A stretch of 64,000 nucleotides of DNA, taken from NCBI GenBank assembly GCA_949825025.1, contig OX463778.1:5098501-5162500 (forward strand). The letters are read 5' to 3'. Below are positions 1 to 9,941 of the stretch, one piece after another. Both the position numbers and the translations under genes were made by a program. Below the pieces are notes generated by a model. That model searched no databases and was not told where the DNA came from. It worked only from the letters and a program-made list of their open reading frames with translations. This stretch comes from Siphlonurus alternatus. Its lineage: Eukaryota > Arthropoda > Insecta > Ephemeroptera > Siphlonuridae. Position 1 is the first letter of the stretch, and the number at the start of each line of letters is the position of its first letter.

Positions 1-175
1 GAAGCATCATAGCAACATGGAAGTGATTGAAGATGTCAACAACCGTGAAAATGACCTGTTTAACTGTGAAAATTGTGTTATAAAGTGACTTTGGAGGTAA
101 AAAAACATTTTAACAGTAATAAATAAATCATACTGCTTAGGTGTAGGTATCAATGATTTACTTTTGTGCTCACAG

Positions 176-564
176 AAACCCATAATCAAGGATAAACCAT
201 ATGTCAACTGCAGATCATTGCAGATACAATGCCAGCAGTTTGTTTTTCCTGCTCTTCATTATTTTCCTTGCATGGTAAGTACATATTTTTATTTTGAATA
301 TTTTATGTTTCTCATCATTCAATTTAAAATCAAATATTTAATAAAAACATACCTTCATGTTTTTTTTATTTATTTCAAAGATCGAATTGAATGATCAGAA
401 TCAAAAGATTGCCACAACATTTTGAATCAAAGTTTTAATGTTGAATGTACTGTGCCCTGCAGGAATTGGCATACTGTGAGCCACTGAAAGATCCCAGTCT
501 ACAGTTTTATGGATGGAAGAGATGCAAGAAGAGTCCCTTTAAAAAGTTTCCTTCCATTCCTTAA
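176..564 (+). CDS. possible 3' end of an unidentified gene (exons 176-274 and 463-564)
   Basis: Two short open segments join in phase 0. The first follows a pyrimidine-rich acceptor ending CACAG at 175 and ends at ATG|GTAAGT (donor at 275). The second follows CCCTGCAG at 462 and ends with TAA at 562-564. The joined C-terminus is rich in Cys and Lys and reads about 33 codons in each exon, ending KKFPSIP. An AATAAA at 689-694 would fit a polyadenylation signal. I recognise no domain or family. The SETD9-like exon at 3937 is on the same strand, so this would be either a separate upstream gene or a false join. Short length and no homology make it uncertain. Confidence 0.3.
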
Positions 565-688
565 ATTTATTTCTAAATATGATTTCTGTGGCCGCCATTT
601 TACCCGCATATTCCCACCCCATCCCCACCTCTCAGATGTCAGCACTGCATAAGTCAAAACAAGTTTTGAATGTATCATTTACGTACCA

Positions 689-694
689 AATAAA
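689..694 (+). promoter_or_regulatory. candidate polyadenylation signal AATAAA
   Basis: AATAAA lies about 125 bases after the stop of the tentative terminal exon at 463-564. The hexamer is common by chance in such AT-rich DNA, so it only weakly supports that gene end. Confidence 0.25.
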
Positions 695-825
695 AATTTT
701 AAATTTATTTTTTCTGTACTTTTTCGTATATAGAAAATTAAAAAATGATTTTTGATACTAAAAAAAATAGCAAACAGCATATTTTAAGGCAGGAGGAGGG
801 GGAGGGAAATTTTGATCTAAGCTTG

Positions 826-985
826 CCAGGTAAGACCTGGTATCCCATACCAGCACACCAGGTAAAATCTTACCAGCCAGGCTATGCAGAGTGACCATTT
901 CTTACCAGCCAGGCTGGTACGGATATAATGTTAAATTGTACCTGCAGATGGCCAAGTTTGTTACCAGGCACCTTACCAGGTTCAA
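826..985. repeat. short degenerate repeats around ACCAG/CTGG
   Basis: The stretch repeats CTTACCAGCCAGGCT twice and is full of CCAGGTAAG and ACCTGGTA variants in both orientations, so it can fold on itself. It looks like a decayed foldback repeat; ends were not defined. Confidence 0.4.
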
Positions 986-1006
986 CCAGACCGTAGAGAT
1001 AGGGCA

Positions 1007-1079
1007 GTGATGTTGACAAGTGTTGATCAGTGATGTTGACAAGTGTTGATCAATGATGTTGACAAGTGTTGATTAGTGT
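1007..1079. repeat. tandem repeat, 23-bp unit, about 3 copies
   Basis: The core TGTTGACAAGTGTTGAT begins at 1011, 1034 and 1057, a constant 23-base step. The copies differ by only one or two bases. It is a minisatellite-like duplication with no coding meaning seen. Confidence 0.85.
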
Positions 1080-1361
1080 TACCATGCCTCGTCAGTTGTG
1101 GATATTCGTCGCTCTTGTGTGAGTCTTGTGATGTTTTTTGGCATGTTTGTTATGATTTTGCTTCGGAGCAGTTGTCCAAATTGCATGCTTTGTTCCAAGA
1201 ATATAATAACAGTCAAATTACAATTTGAGATTTTTTACAAAAAATTTATGCAAATAACTTGAAGTCACTCGATCCCTCCGTCCCTATGCGATGGGGTATA
1301 TAAATTCGTCTTGCTTAATTTCCAGCTTTTCCACCCATGTAGTATGTACCATTTGTGATAG

Positions 1362-1505
1362 GGGTGCAGTGATGCACTTGTGTGTGGTTCCCCAGGCTTT
1401 GGACATTACTTTGGTTCATTGATAAAAAGTAGAGGCGTTCGTCCTGATACTCATCCTGATTAAGGTATTTCCACGGTTCCCTCAGTCTCACCTCAGCGAA
1501 TGCTG
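1362..1505 (+). repeat. fragment of 5S-derived SINE-like family (body only)
   Basis: It contains the family body: GTGTGGTTCCCCAGGCTTTGG, a spacer, then TTTCCACGGTTCCCTCAG and CACCTCAGCGAATG. The same order occurs at 19738-20076 and 44239-44530 and reversed at 40388, 42165, 59470 and 60685. The 5S-like head seen in the copies at 19738 and 28398 is absent here. A GGATCC-type MITE abuts its 3' end. Confidence 0.6.
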
Positions 1506-1509
1506 TGGG

Positions 1510-1694
1510 CAGGGGTGGATCCAGCTCGCGGATCTTGAGGGGGGGGGGGGGGGAGGGCGGACGTGTGCCCTATCCCGCAATGTTAAATTTGGGGTGGGAG
1601 GGCGAGGTGACGGGTGAGAGGTGGTAACACCTTTAATGTATTTTAGGAACTTTTGGAGGGGGCAATCCCCCCCCCCCCCTTGGATCCGCGCCTG
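1510..1694. mobile_element. small MITE, CAGGGGTGGATCCAG / CTTGGATCCGCGCCTG termini
   Basis: A 185-bp element begins CAGGGGTGGATCCAG and ends TTGGATCCGCGCCTG, which is nearly the reverse complement. Inside are long G and C runs and no coding. The flanks ATGCTGTGGG and ATGCTCTGGG match at 9 of 10 bases, but the close relative at 9063-9244 has a perfect 8-bp duplication, so the real duplication length here is unclear. The termini resemble hAT-type CAGGG ends; the superfamily is inferred. Confidence 0.65.
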
Positions 1695-2339
1695 ATGCTC
1701 TGGGACATTTGACACGGTTACCCGTGGCTACCATCCTAGCTTTCCCTCCCTTTTATCCTTATTATAGGGATATGTATCCTTTAAAAAAAAAAGTCCATTT
1801 TGAAACAGTTCGAACCCAGTAAACACGTACAGCTCCGTCCATCCAGTGATGGTCCAATGCTGCTGGGACTGTTGGGCCAGTGCTGCCAAAACTCAAAAGT
1901 TCCGGTCCAACACATTTTTGACGCTCGACTGGTTTTACTGGAAAATAACTTTTGATAGTCGCGGGACAGCATGAACTTCACGGCTGAATTTTTAAACGGG
2001 ACAATTGTTTGATATTTTGAAGAGGTAGAAAAAACCTTGCAGTCGCAGTAAACCATCCACCAGACAGCTGCATGAAGACTGCAGAGTAACATTCAATTTA
2101 TTTACTTTTTTTATTTTTTAATAATCCCAAAAACACACAGGACGTCAAAAATGTCTTGTGTGGAAAGGGGGGGGGGGGGGCCTCATGGCTTATTGAACAC
2201 TTTCATGTGAATATGGAATATCTTTTTTTAACCACCAATTGGGCAGGTTTTTTTTTTATGTATATTTGATTAAAAAATATGTATTTTATGTTTCTGCTCA
2301 ATAAGCATTTATATTTTATATATATAATTATTAATATAT
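1695..2339. other. no gene seen
   Basis: AT-rich DNA with a G-run near 2166-2180 and small TA tracts. An open frame on the minus strand at 1781-2092 shows no motif, signal or splice support and is treated as chance. Confidence 0.5.
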
Positions 2340-2464
2340 TATCCCCCGAAATTTTGAATTTAACATTGGCAATATAAGCATTTTGGCCACTCCAATGCTT
2401 TTTTTAACATTGACCCTATGGTGACGGCTTCCCCCGAAATTTATAGTCCTGTATCCGCGACTGA
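2340..2464. mobile_element. remnant of GAAATTTTGAATTTAACA MITE family
   Basis: It reads CCCCGAAATTTTGAATTTAACA, then CCACTCCAATG, then TTTTTAACATTG, and ends CTGTATCCGCGACTG. The same order is at 3550-3672, 38450-38605 and 62032-62200, the last with full termini. The left terminus is missing here. Confidence 0.55.
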
Positions 2465-2548
2465 ACCCAATCTGTTTCAAAACTGAATTATGAAATAAAA
2501 AGTCACAAAATTCAGACTTCCGCGGCTATTTCCGGAAATAATGTAGAA

Positions 2549-3203
2549 TTAAAGTAAAGTGCGCGTTAGAAAAAAAAGTTGAGTTAGTATTTTCTAAAAA
2601 TAGTTCAAGTAGTCCTCCATGTCAAATCAAAATTCAAAAAATTCTATCTCAAATAGGTTTGCCAGGAAAAAATTCCAAAGTCAGAGTGAACGCGTCGCTT
2701 AAAATGGGGCCTTACCTGACAAAAACCCTCGAATATCTCGAAAAAATACACCGTTAGGTGGTATGAAAAAAATATAGTGATGTTCTATGACCCAAGCTTT
2801 AACCAAAAACCGATTAAAAATTTTTTCTCTCGAATCCATTTTTCCGTAAAAAAAATCAAGAAAATCTACCATGTTAATTCCCATAAGATATTTTATTATT
2901 TTTTTACGGAAAAATGGTTTCGAGAGATTTTTTTTTAATCGGTTTTTGGTTAAAGCTTGGGTCATAGAACATCACTATATTTTTTTCATACCACCTAACC
3001 GTGTATTTTTTCGAGATATTCGAGGGGTTTTGTCACTTAAGGCCCCATGTTAAGCGACGCGTTCACTCTGATTTTGGAATTTTTTTCTGGCAAACCTATT
3101 AGGGATAGAATATTTTGAATTTTGATTTGATATGGAGGACTACTTGAACTATTTTTAGAAAATAATAACTCAACTTTTTTTTCTAGCGCGCACTTTACTT
3201 TAA
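2549..3203. mobile_element. foldback element, two about 320-bp inverted arms
   Basis: The left end TTAAAGTAAAGTGCGCG is matched inverted by CGCGCACTTTACTTTAA at the right end. The arms stay complementary inwards through AGTAGTCCTCCATGTCA and ACCCAAGCTTTAACC, to a centre near 2880. TTAA lies at both outer edges, compatible with a TTAA target duplication or simply part of the palindrome. The two open frames inside (2699-2965 minus, 2871-3053 plus) are mirror translations of the arms, not genes. Confidence 0.85.
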
Positions 3204-3549
3204 GGGCCCGATCTAGTAGAGGGAAAACACCTCACGCGGCAAAATGTAGGCAACCACGCAGTTTTTAAGCTTAAAAGGAAAAAACAGCTTTATCTGCTCC
3301 TCACCACATTTCTTCATTTATATATATTTGGAAAGAAAAGTCACAGAGACGTGGGAAAAAAATGACTTTGGCCTATTTTTTAATGAAAAATTCAATTTAA
3401 TGCAGCTCTAAACAATTAGATTGGTACTTTTTGCGTATATGAGATGTTATTGATTGTGCGAATTTTGTAGTCATAAACATGTCATGTATTTTTTATTCAG
3501 TTTGATACTCCATTGTGCTAACAATCTTATCTCGTCTACAATATACAGG
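3204..3549. other. no gene seen
   Basis: AT-rich sequence with no long open frame and no recognised repeat end. Confidence 0.5.
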
Positions 3550-3672
3550 TCCAGTGGGGTGCTGCAGCCCCTTCCGAAATTTTGAATTTAACATGGGCAA
3601 TATAAACATTTCCCCCACTCCAATTTGTTTTTTAACATTGGCCTTATGGAGGCAGCCCCTCCCAAAATTTGG
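3550..3672. mobile_element. remnant of the CTGCAGCCCC/GGCAGCCCC MITE
   Basis: It begins GGTGCTGCAGCCCCTTCCG, continues through TTTGAATTTAACATGGGC and TTTCCCCCACTCCAAT, and ends GGAGGCAGCCCC. It matches the internal part of the full copy at 62032-62200; the GGATCC termini are lost. Confidence 0.6.
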
Positions 3673-3936
3673 TTTTGGTAGCCTGTAGAATAATATGTAT
3701 TAAGCTATGTGCTTTCCAAGTGAAATAATGACCTTTAAGCTCTTAATTGCACTCACCTGAAATAGCAGACAGCTCATTATTGCATCATTGCATGCAATCA
3801 TGGTAGCAGATAGTTGAATTTGAATTTTCATTATTCAGGACAAAATGATGATTTCACATCTATAACATTCTACCACCCCTCGTGTTATCTGGCACCTACA
3901 GTAATCATTTCTCCGTTAACTGAGCGTTGTTTGCAG

Positions 3937-4139
3937 AGCTGCCGTGCAACGTAGCCTATCAGGAGTGTGAGCTTGGCCGCGACTTCCCCGCACGCCTACT
4001 GGCACTTCTGCCCTACGTGAGCTACAGCGCAGGGGAGGTTCGAAGGGTGGTGGCGCTCGTAGCTACCAGAGACATCCCCCAGGATGCAGAGCTGCTCTCC
4101 TCGTACTACACCCTGGTGGGGGAGGACAACCCTCGTTAG
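3937..4139 (+). CDS. SETD9: C-terminal exon of SET-domain protein, SETD9-like
   Basis: SETD9 is a putative SET-domain lysine methyltransferase. The exon follows an acceptor ending TTTGCAG at 3936, needs one base from the previous exon, and runs 66 codons to TAG at 4137-4139. It reads CNVAYQEC, FPARLLALLPYVSYS, VVALVATRDI and AELLSSYYTLV. This matches, from memory, the order at the end of vertebrate SETD9 (YQE, FP.EL..YLP.IAYS, VVLVALRDI, EELFSNYYT), the C-terminal SET/cofactor-side strand ending in the conserved Tyr-Tyr. GC content is much higher than the surroundings, as expected for a coding exon. The SET core with the NxCxxN-type motif should lie upstream, but no such exon was found between 700 and 3936. 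Those exons are probably left of the window, or this is an isolated remnant. Confidence 0.75.
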
Positions 4140-4929
4140 CTCAGAGCCTTCAAGTCAGCTGATTTTTTGCCGTCCTATCCAAACCTTTGTAAAAAAAAAC
4201 ATGAATTAACTTTTTCACTAAGAATAAGATTTTTATGGAAAATTCCTTTAAGGATTGACCTCAGTTGATTTGGATCTCGGAAACGGCCCCCTTGTTTCTA
4301 ATGAGACTTGCAGGAGTCTTTAAGCTCGCCACAATAAGGTTGCTTAATTTTTTTTTTTAAGTGGATCTGTTCGACCAGTTTTGAGAAAACTGAGGCAGAA
4401 GTTTAACATTGGCCTTATGATCGGAAACCAGAAATGGAGCTGTTGTGAGAAAACCGGGGGGGGGGGGGGTTATGAATTTGCTCAAACCATAAGCTATTAA
4501 GGTTTAGAGCATCCTTGATTTTTTAAAAATTTTTTCATTTGATTCCGTTCGACAGAAATTTCCCGTTTCCAGTTTCAACTGAGGTCAATTGTTAAGGAAC
4601 TTTGGTCCAAACTGAAAAATACACTGAATTACACAAGATTTAGATTTTTGATGTTATTTATATCTGAGAAAAGTTAAAAAAACACTTTGCTTCATTTTTC
4701 AGTGCAAGATGGACCTTAGCGACACAAATGAGCACCACGAGGCGCTCCAACTTAAAGCCTCTATAACATAAAGTATCTACCAACAATGCTCCTTTGTTGA
4801 CACGGTACAAAGTTGCATTCTTCTAACTTATCACAGATCTCTGACTTGTGTGTTATCTCATCGAAGTCAGCCACTTGCTTGCTTGTTAGTTCTGATTCCT
4901 CTCTCACTGGCTGACATCCATGAGACAGC
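4140..4929. other. downstream non-coding DNA with a decayed inverted repeat
   Basis: No gene seen. Around 4245-4610 a weak foldback pairs GGATTGACCTCAGTTGA with TCAACTGAGGTCAATTG, and GGAAACGG with CCGTTTCC. A G-run lies at 4456-4469. The target duplication GAGACAGC of the following hAT element is at 4922-4929. Confidence 0.5.
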
Positions 4930-6479
4930 CAGTGGCGGGCGGTGGGTTTTTACTTAGGGTAATCGCAAAAGAAAATAGACCAGCCCCCACACGGACGGCG
5001 CGTGAGCGCCCACCCCTAGCGTGCCGCAGGCGTGAAATTTTTGGATGCCACGTCCCTTTTTAAAAAATTTAATTACACTTTTAATTGTACGTATTTACAA
5101 TATATATCAAAATAAACATATCATACATTGAGTTGTGGAATTGAAGATAAAAATCTTATAAATTACAACTTATTATATTTTCTAATAGCTAGTATTCACA
5201 AATTAAAAATTAGTATTTTATTTCTGGGACAGCAATCAAGGCCCTTAAATAATTAGCATACAAAATGTACATACAGGATATAAAGCAAAAATGGATTCTG
5301 TAAAAATCTCGTCCATTCTGTAAGTAATTTTGATAATTATAAATAGATATATAATATATTATATAACAAATATTTTTTGTATATTTGAAACCATGAAATA
5401 ACTAAAATTGTCTAACCCTGTTATTAAAACCAGAACGTATGAATTTTATAAGTCAGATCACTTTAAACATTTTCTTTTTTTGTTTAAAACAATTAAGAAG
5501 GAAGCAAATTTACGTTAAAATTATTGAAAAATCAAAATTATAGAATGTATGCATATTAGTTATAACAAATTAACTTCAGAATCTGCGCGCGAGTTTATTA
5601 TTCTTTTGCGCCGACGATCGGAAATCTTCGGCAATCCGAGCAGGTCCGAGAATCGCTACGAGCTGCGATGCAGAATCCTGTGTTATCGGGATTGGTCACC
5701 TCCCCTACTACCCCTCTCGCTCTTTGCGTTCCCTACAATAGCGCCGTAAGCAGTGATGCAACGCTTCGCGAAGCTTCGCGCGAAATTTCGCTAGTTTCGC
5801 GAATATTCGCGAAGTTTCGCAAGCCAAGTTTCGCGAAAGTTTCGCGCGAAAATTCGCGAAATTGATATATTTGAATTTCCCGCTCTACTTTTTCGAATCG
5901 TATTTAACGAATACGCCGTTTTCTTCCTAATTTTGCTTTAATGACAGGTTTAATTGCATAAATGAATTAAAAAAGAGTTCAATTTAATTTATTAAATATA
6001 AAAAAATTTATTTCTTTTTTATTAATATTAGATATTACTTTTAATTATTTTTAAAATCATTTAACACATTCGAGGATAGACAGGTCATGAGAGGGGCCAT
6101 TTTATCTTGTTTTCTTAATTTTTTGATGAATATATGAAAAATCGCATTGCGACAGTCATTTTTTAAATTTCGCGAAATTTTCGCGAAGTTTCGCGAATAT
6201 TCGCGCGAAAGTTTCGCGAAAGTGTCGCGCACCATGTTTCGCGCGAAGTTTTGCATCTCTGGCCGTAAGGCTGCATCGCAGCTTGGTAGCGATGCGGTAG
6301 AGTGGGGGTATACAGGAAACGCGCGAACTTATAAGAAACGTTTGAAAAAAATTTACTGCATCTTGATGTCGAGTGAATCAAAAGACACAGTTTCTCTACA
6401 AATGCAATAAAAAAACGTTTTTCGTCAAAAACCCAGGGCAACTGGCGGTTATTGCGATTACATGGACCGCACGCCACTG
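4930..6479. mobile_element. hAT-type non-autonomous element with 8-bp target duplication
   Basis: It begins CAGTGGCGGGCGGTG and ends CCGCACGCCACTG, a short terminal inverted repeat with hAT-like CAGTGGCG ends. The 8 bases GAGACAGC flank it exactly on both sides (4922-4929 and 6480-6487). Length is 1550 bp including a second hAT element at 5751-6261, so the original was about 1.03 kb. There is no transposase-like frame; it would depend on a transposase made elsewhere. Confidence 0.85.
5751..6261. mobile_element. nested hAT-type MITE rich in TTCGCGAA
   Basis: It begins CAGTGATGCAACG and ends TTTTGCATCTCTG, and is flanked by a perfect 8-bp duplication GCCGTAAG (5743-5750 and 6262-6269). Both ends carry dense TTCGCGAA, TTTCGCGCGAAA and AATATTCGCG repeats, inverted with respect to each other, around an AT-rich centre. 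The CpG density is unlike anything else in the window. Such subterminal motif clusters are typical transposase binding regions in hAT elements. Open frames through these repeats are artefacts. Confidence 0.88.
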
Positions 6480-6595
6480 GAGACAGCCCACAAGAGCTCT
6501 GTGATAAGTTAGAAGTAGGGAGTTCAACTTAGTATCGTGTTGTATTGTTTGTAGATATTTTATGTCATTGTCTGTACATGGAGACAACTGCAATA

Positions 6596-6652
6596 GAGTA
6601 TGTACCTAAATTTGAATTGAAATTGATAAATGGTGTAAAGTTATGCTACTCT

Positions 6653-6687
<35 letters not shown>

Positions 6688-6911
6688 TTTTTTGGAGACC
6701 AGGAACTATTTTTTTAAATTAATTATTGAAAGTAAAGAGAGAGGATAAAAGGATAGGACCTAAAAGAAGCTTGGGTTCAGACCAGACCTCAGCAAAACTT
6801 TTTAGCAATAGTTCCCGGTCTCCAATAAATCTGAAAAAAATCAGAGTGGCATAACTTTGCACCCTCTAACCATTTCTGCAATAAAAATTTTGAAGTCAAT
6901 AATCCATATTC
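6596..6911. mobile_element. foldback MITE of the ATAGAGGGTGCAAAGTTATG family
   Basis: The left side reads GATAAATGGTGTAAAGTTATG and the right side CATAACTTTGCACCCTCTAACC, with TTTTTTCAGA-like segments inside both arms. A T-run of about 32 lies at 6653-6684. Related copies are at 23392-23700, 42370-42760, 50446-50770, 51886-52188 and 59010-59165. There is no coding. Confidence 0.75.
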
Positions 6912-7234
6912 CACCCTGTAAAATATTGTCGCCTTAATGCTGCTTGCAATCTCAAAGGGCTAATCCTCCATAGATCAGGGTATGGGTACTCCCATCTGGT
7001 TTATAGCAGTTAATTCTGAATTCTGATTGGCTTAAAAAAATTATTGTTGACAACATGCAAAAAAATCACTTTTTAGCCAATAGGAGGCCTAAAAAATGTT
7101 GTGGAAGCGTCCATACCTGGGGGTTCTTCCATACCTGATTAACCCAGGGTAATAAAACCTGACTGTAACACTATAAATTAAATTTATTCAGGTGTAGACT
7201 CAGGGGGAGGGGGTCACATGACATTTTGGATGTT
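6912..7234. other. no gene; small hairpin
   Basis: Non-coding. GATTGGCTTAAAAA near 7024 is mirrored by TTTTTAGCCAATAGG near 7071, and CAGGGTATGGGTA by CATACCTGGGGG, so another short foldback repeat is likely. Ends were not resolved. Confidence 0.4.
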
Positions 7235-7562
7235 TAAGGGGAAAGTAACATGACCATTGCTAAAAAAAAATCCTACACCTGAAAATTATGAAACATATCT
7301 TAAAATTTTCTCCTCTACATCCCCTATCAGTAGCTTAAATATCAGGTATACACAAATAAGAGCTATAGTTTTTGAATTATGAATTAGTCAACTTTAAAAA
7401 TTCATAACTCAAAAACTAGCTCAAATTTGTATACCTGATATTTTAGCTACTGATATAATAGAGGATATGTTTGTAGAGGAGAACATTTTAATTTTTTTTT
7501 CATAATTTTCATGTGTGGGATTTTTTTAACATTGGGTTTATTTTTAACCTAACCCTTAACAC
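7235..7562. mobile_element. foldback MITE, AATATCAGGTAT/AACATTGG family
   Basis: The arms pair through CCCCTATCAGTAGCTTAAATATC on the left and GATATTTTAGCTACTGATA on the right, and through AATTCATAACTCAAAAACTAG in the middle. The same arms occur at 9592-9941 (best preserved), 17126-17240, 47375-47680 and 48745-49020. Confidence 0.75.
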
Positions 7563-8012
7563 AAAACCTTCCCCCACTGATTTTAAAACATTTAACTTTA
7601 CGAGCCTCTTGAATTATTTTCTGCACCTGCTGATGGTAAAACCATTTGAGCTCTGCAGTGACAACATTCGCTAGTTTCTTTATTTGTCAAACTTGACGGT
7701 GATGATTGTTCCTAGCCATAATACCTTTTACCATTTCAATTAACTGTTACATTTTTTTAACTTGTATTTATAAGTTTAAAAATATCACATGTAGCAAACC
7801 CATATATAAGACTGACCACATTTAATTTCTGAATATTTATTGAAGATCTTGTTAAGTTTTGTATGTTTTTCTTTCACCATTTGTGTCTTCCTGGAATGTT
7901 GCAGTTACAATCTTAGAGTACCAAGTCTTTCAATCAGTTTGGTCACGTTCAATGTGTTAAGAGATAGGGAAACTAAGTGCTACCATCTGTAGTGGTAAAC
8001 TGTCACCATATA
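7563..8012. other. no gene seen
   Basis: AT-rich DNA without a credible open frame or a recognised repeat. Confidence 0.5.
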
Positions 8013-8534
8013 CAGTAAAAACTTGTTATTACATAAAGTCAAGGGACCCAGGAAATTAGGTTTACCTAATATCAAGTTTTTTTAATAAGTCTGTCGGTGG
8101 CACAGTGGATGCGTGCTTGTCTGTCGCACGAGTTCGCTCTCAGGTGGTTTTTACATTGTAAATGCCTCTGCACTTCGAGTGCGTGCTCGTGCTTTCCTAG
8201 TGATGGCGCTTGCATGTCTTTTATTGAGCTGCTGATACGGCTAGGATCGGTGTGTAGGCTTGACAGGTCTATGTATTGCTCCGGCTAGTCCAGGCTGTGG
8301 TTGTAGTGGCCCACACCATACAAGGGAAATCCCGGGACACTTCACCAATCCACCGCTTTAAATCATCCATTTCTATTAAATCACATGTTATTGGGCTTGC
8401 CCGTTGTGTGATAGAACTCATATTTATTTTTCCCTATACCCACAATGCTAATTATTTTGGAGAGGACCGCGATCTTCTTTACTCAAAATAGAGTTTTACC
8501 TAACAACAAGTTGTGTAATAACGAGTTTTTACTG
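8013..8534. mobile_element. pogo/Tigger-like MITE with TA target site
   Basis: It begins CAGTAAAAACTTGTTATTAC and ends GTAATAACGAGTTTTTACTG, with TA directly outside both ends (8011-8012 and 8535-8536). CAGTAAAA...TTACTG with a TA duplication is the pattern of pogo/Tigger members of the Tc1/mariner group. A tRNA-like SINE sits inside. There is no transposase. Confidence 0.75.
8090..8300 (+). repeat. tRNA-related SINE-like insert
   Basis: TGGCACAGTGGATGCG fits a pol III A box (TGGCNNAGTGG), and GAGTTCGCTCTC about 35 bases later fits a degenerate B box. The spacing matches a tRNA. It lies inside the Tigger-like element. The 3' limit is not clear. Confidence 0.45.
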
Positions 8535-9062
8535 TAATACTATAAGGAATAAGTACTTGGGGTACTGTGAGGGGAAAAAGAGGTACAAAAAATCCCATCC
8601 TCTTCTGTTGGTCTAGATTCATATGTTAGATGCAATAGTGATGTTTATGTGCAGGTGAGCTACGCAGCCATGCAGCATTTCTGCTGGACCTCAGATTTTT
8701 TTTTGGGGGGGGGGGGGGAAGTACTGTCAGACTACTGTGTAATGAATGTAATTTCTTGTTACGGATGTGTACTCCTTTCAAATGTGTTCAACCTGTGTAA
8801 ATAATAATAAAAATAAATGTTGTAAAATTATATTATATATATTTTATACTGGTTATGATCCAAGCCCCTCCAAGCTATTTGAATATTGAAATTTCTATGC
8901 CTAATTAAGTGAAAACATAATCTACGTCACTTATTAACAGAAAAATAAAACAAATAAATTTAGAAGCGCCATTTAATTGTTGTAGTTCACATCATATATT
9001 TTGACAACAATGTATTGGCTCATCCAGGTGCATTAATGACCTTAATTAGGTCAATGTAATGT
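8535..9062. other. no gene seen
   Basis: AT-rich with a T/G run near 8698-8718. The last 8 bases (9055-9062) are the left target duplication of the next MITE. Confidence 0.5.
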
Positions 9063-9244
9063 CAGGGGCGGATCCAGCCCGCGGCTTTGGGGGGGGGGCA
9101 GTGCCTTATCCCGCAATGTTAAATTTTGGGGTGGGAGGGGGGCGATGGGTGGGGGGTGGTAATACCTTCAATGTATTTTGGGGCCTTTTGGGGGGGGGGG
9201 GGGGCGATCGCCCCCATCGCCCCCCCCCCTTGGATCCGCGCCTG
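9063..9244. mobile_element. MITE, CAGGGGCGGATCCAG termini, 8-bp target duplication
   Basis: It begins CAGGGGCGGATCCAG and ends CTTGGATCCGCGCCTG. TGTAATGT is repeated exactly at 9055-9062 and 9245-9252. The 182-bp interior is mostly G and C runs around AATGTTAAATTTTGGGG. An 8-bp duplication plus CAGGG ends suggests a hAT-type MITE. It is the best-preserved relative of 1510-1694. Confidence 0.8.
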
Positions 9245-9591
9245 TGTAATGTAACAACAATGACTTAATCATGAGGTCAAATTAATTAAAGTTACTTAAT
9301 TGCAAGGTGGAGTACATTGAGAGAAGTTAAATTATTCTTTAGTTGACCAAAACTTGACAATTGCTGAAGGTACGCCCTTCATGTCATATATATCACCTGG
9401 ACATTATATAATTATATATAGTGAGCCACATTTCGCATCACCATGCACATATTTCAAACATTCTGTATTGCAAATTTTGTTGTAGAACCTTCAAAATTTG
9501 CACCCTTGTAGCTGAGAGTTGCCAAATTTAGTTGAGGGTGTTAAAAATTTTATTAGACACCATTGACACCCTTTTCCGGGGTGGTTATTAA

Positions 9592-9941
9592 GGGTAAGGT
9601 AACGCCACCAATGTTAAAAAAAAATCCCTCTCACAAAAATTCTGAAAAAAATTTAAAATGTTCTCCTCTATACCCCCTATCAGTACCTAAAATATCAGGT
9701 ATACAAATACGATCTAGTTTTTGAGTTATGAATTTTTAAAGTTGACTAATTTAACATGGGATTTCCATTTCTCCATGTTAAAGTAGTCAACTTTAAAAAT
9801 TCATAACTCAAAAACTAGATCGTATTTGTATATACCTGATATTTTAGGTACTGATAGGGGGTGTAGAGGAGAACATTTTAAATTTTTTTCAGAATTTTTG
9901 TGAGAGGGATTTTTTTTAACATTGGTGGCGTTACCTTACCC
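9592..9941. mobile_element. 350-bp foldback MITE flanked by TTAA
   Basis: It begins GGGTAAGGTAACGCCACC and ends GGTGGCGTTACCTTACCC, directly bounded by TTAA on both sides (9588-9591, 9942-9945). The arms of about 170 bp are almost perfectly complementary, meeting near 9768 in CATGGGATTTCCATTTCTCCATG. The TTAA boundary suggests mobilisation by a piggyBac-type enzyme; this is inferred. Confidence 0.85.

Noticed and set aside
2699..3053. Two similar open frames on opposite strands
   Set aside because: Arms of a foldback element; same explanation.
6041..6477. Open frames rich in Arg, Phe, Ala, Lys (FRE, SRE repeats)
   Set aside because: They translate TTCGCGAA repeats at the ends of a hAT MITE.
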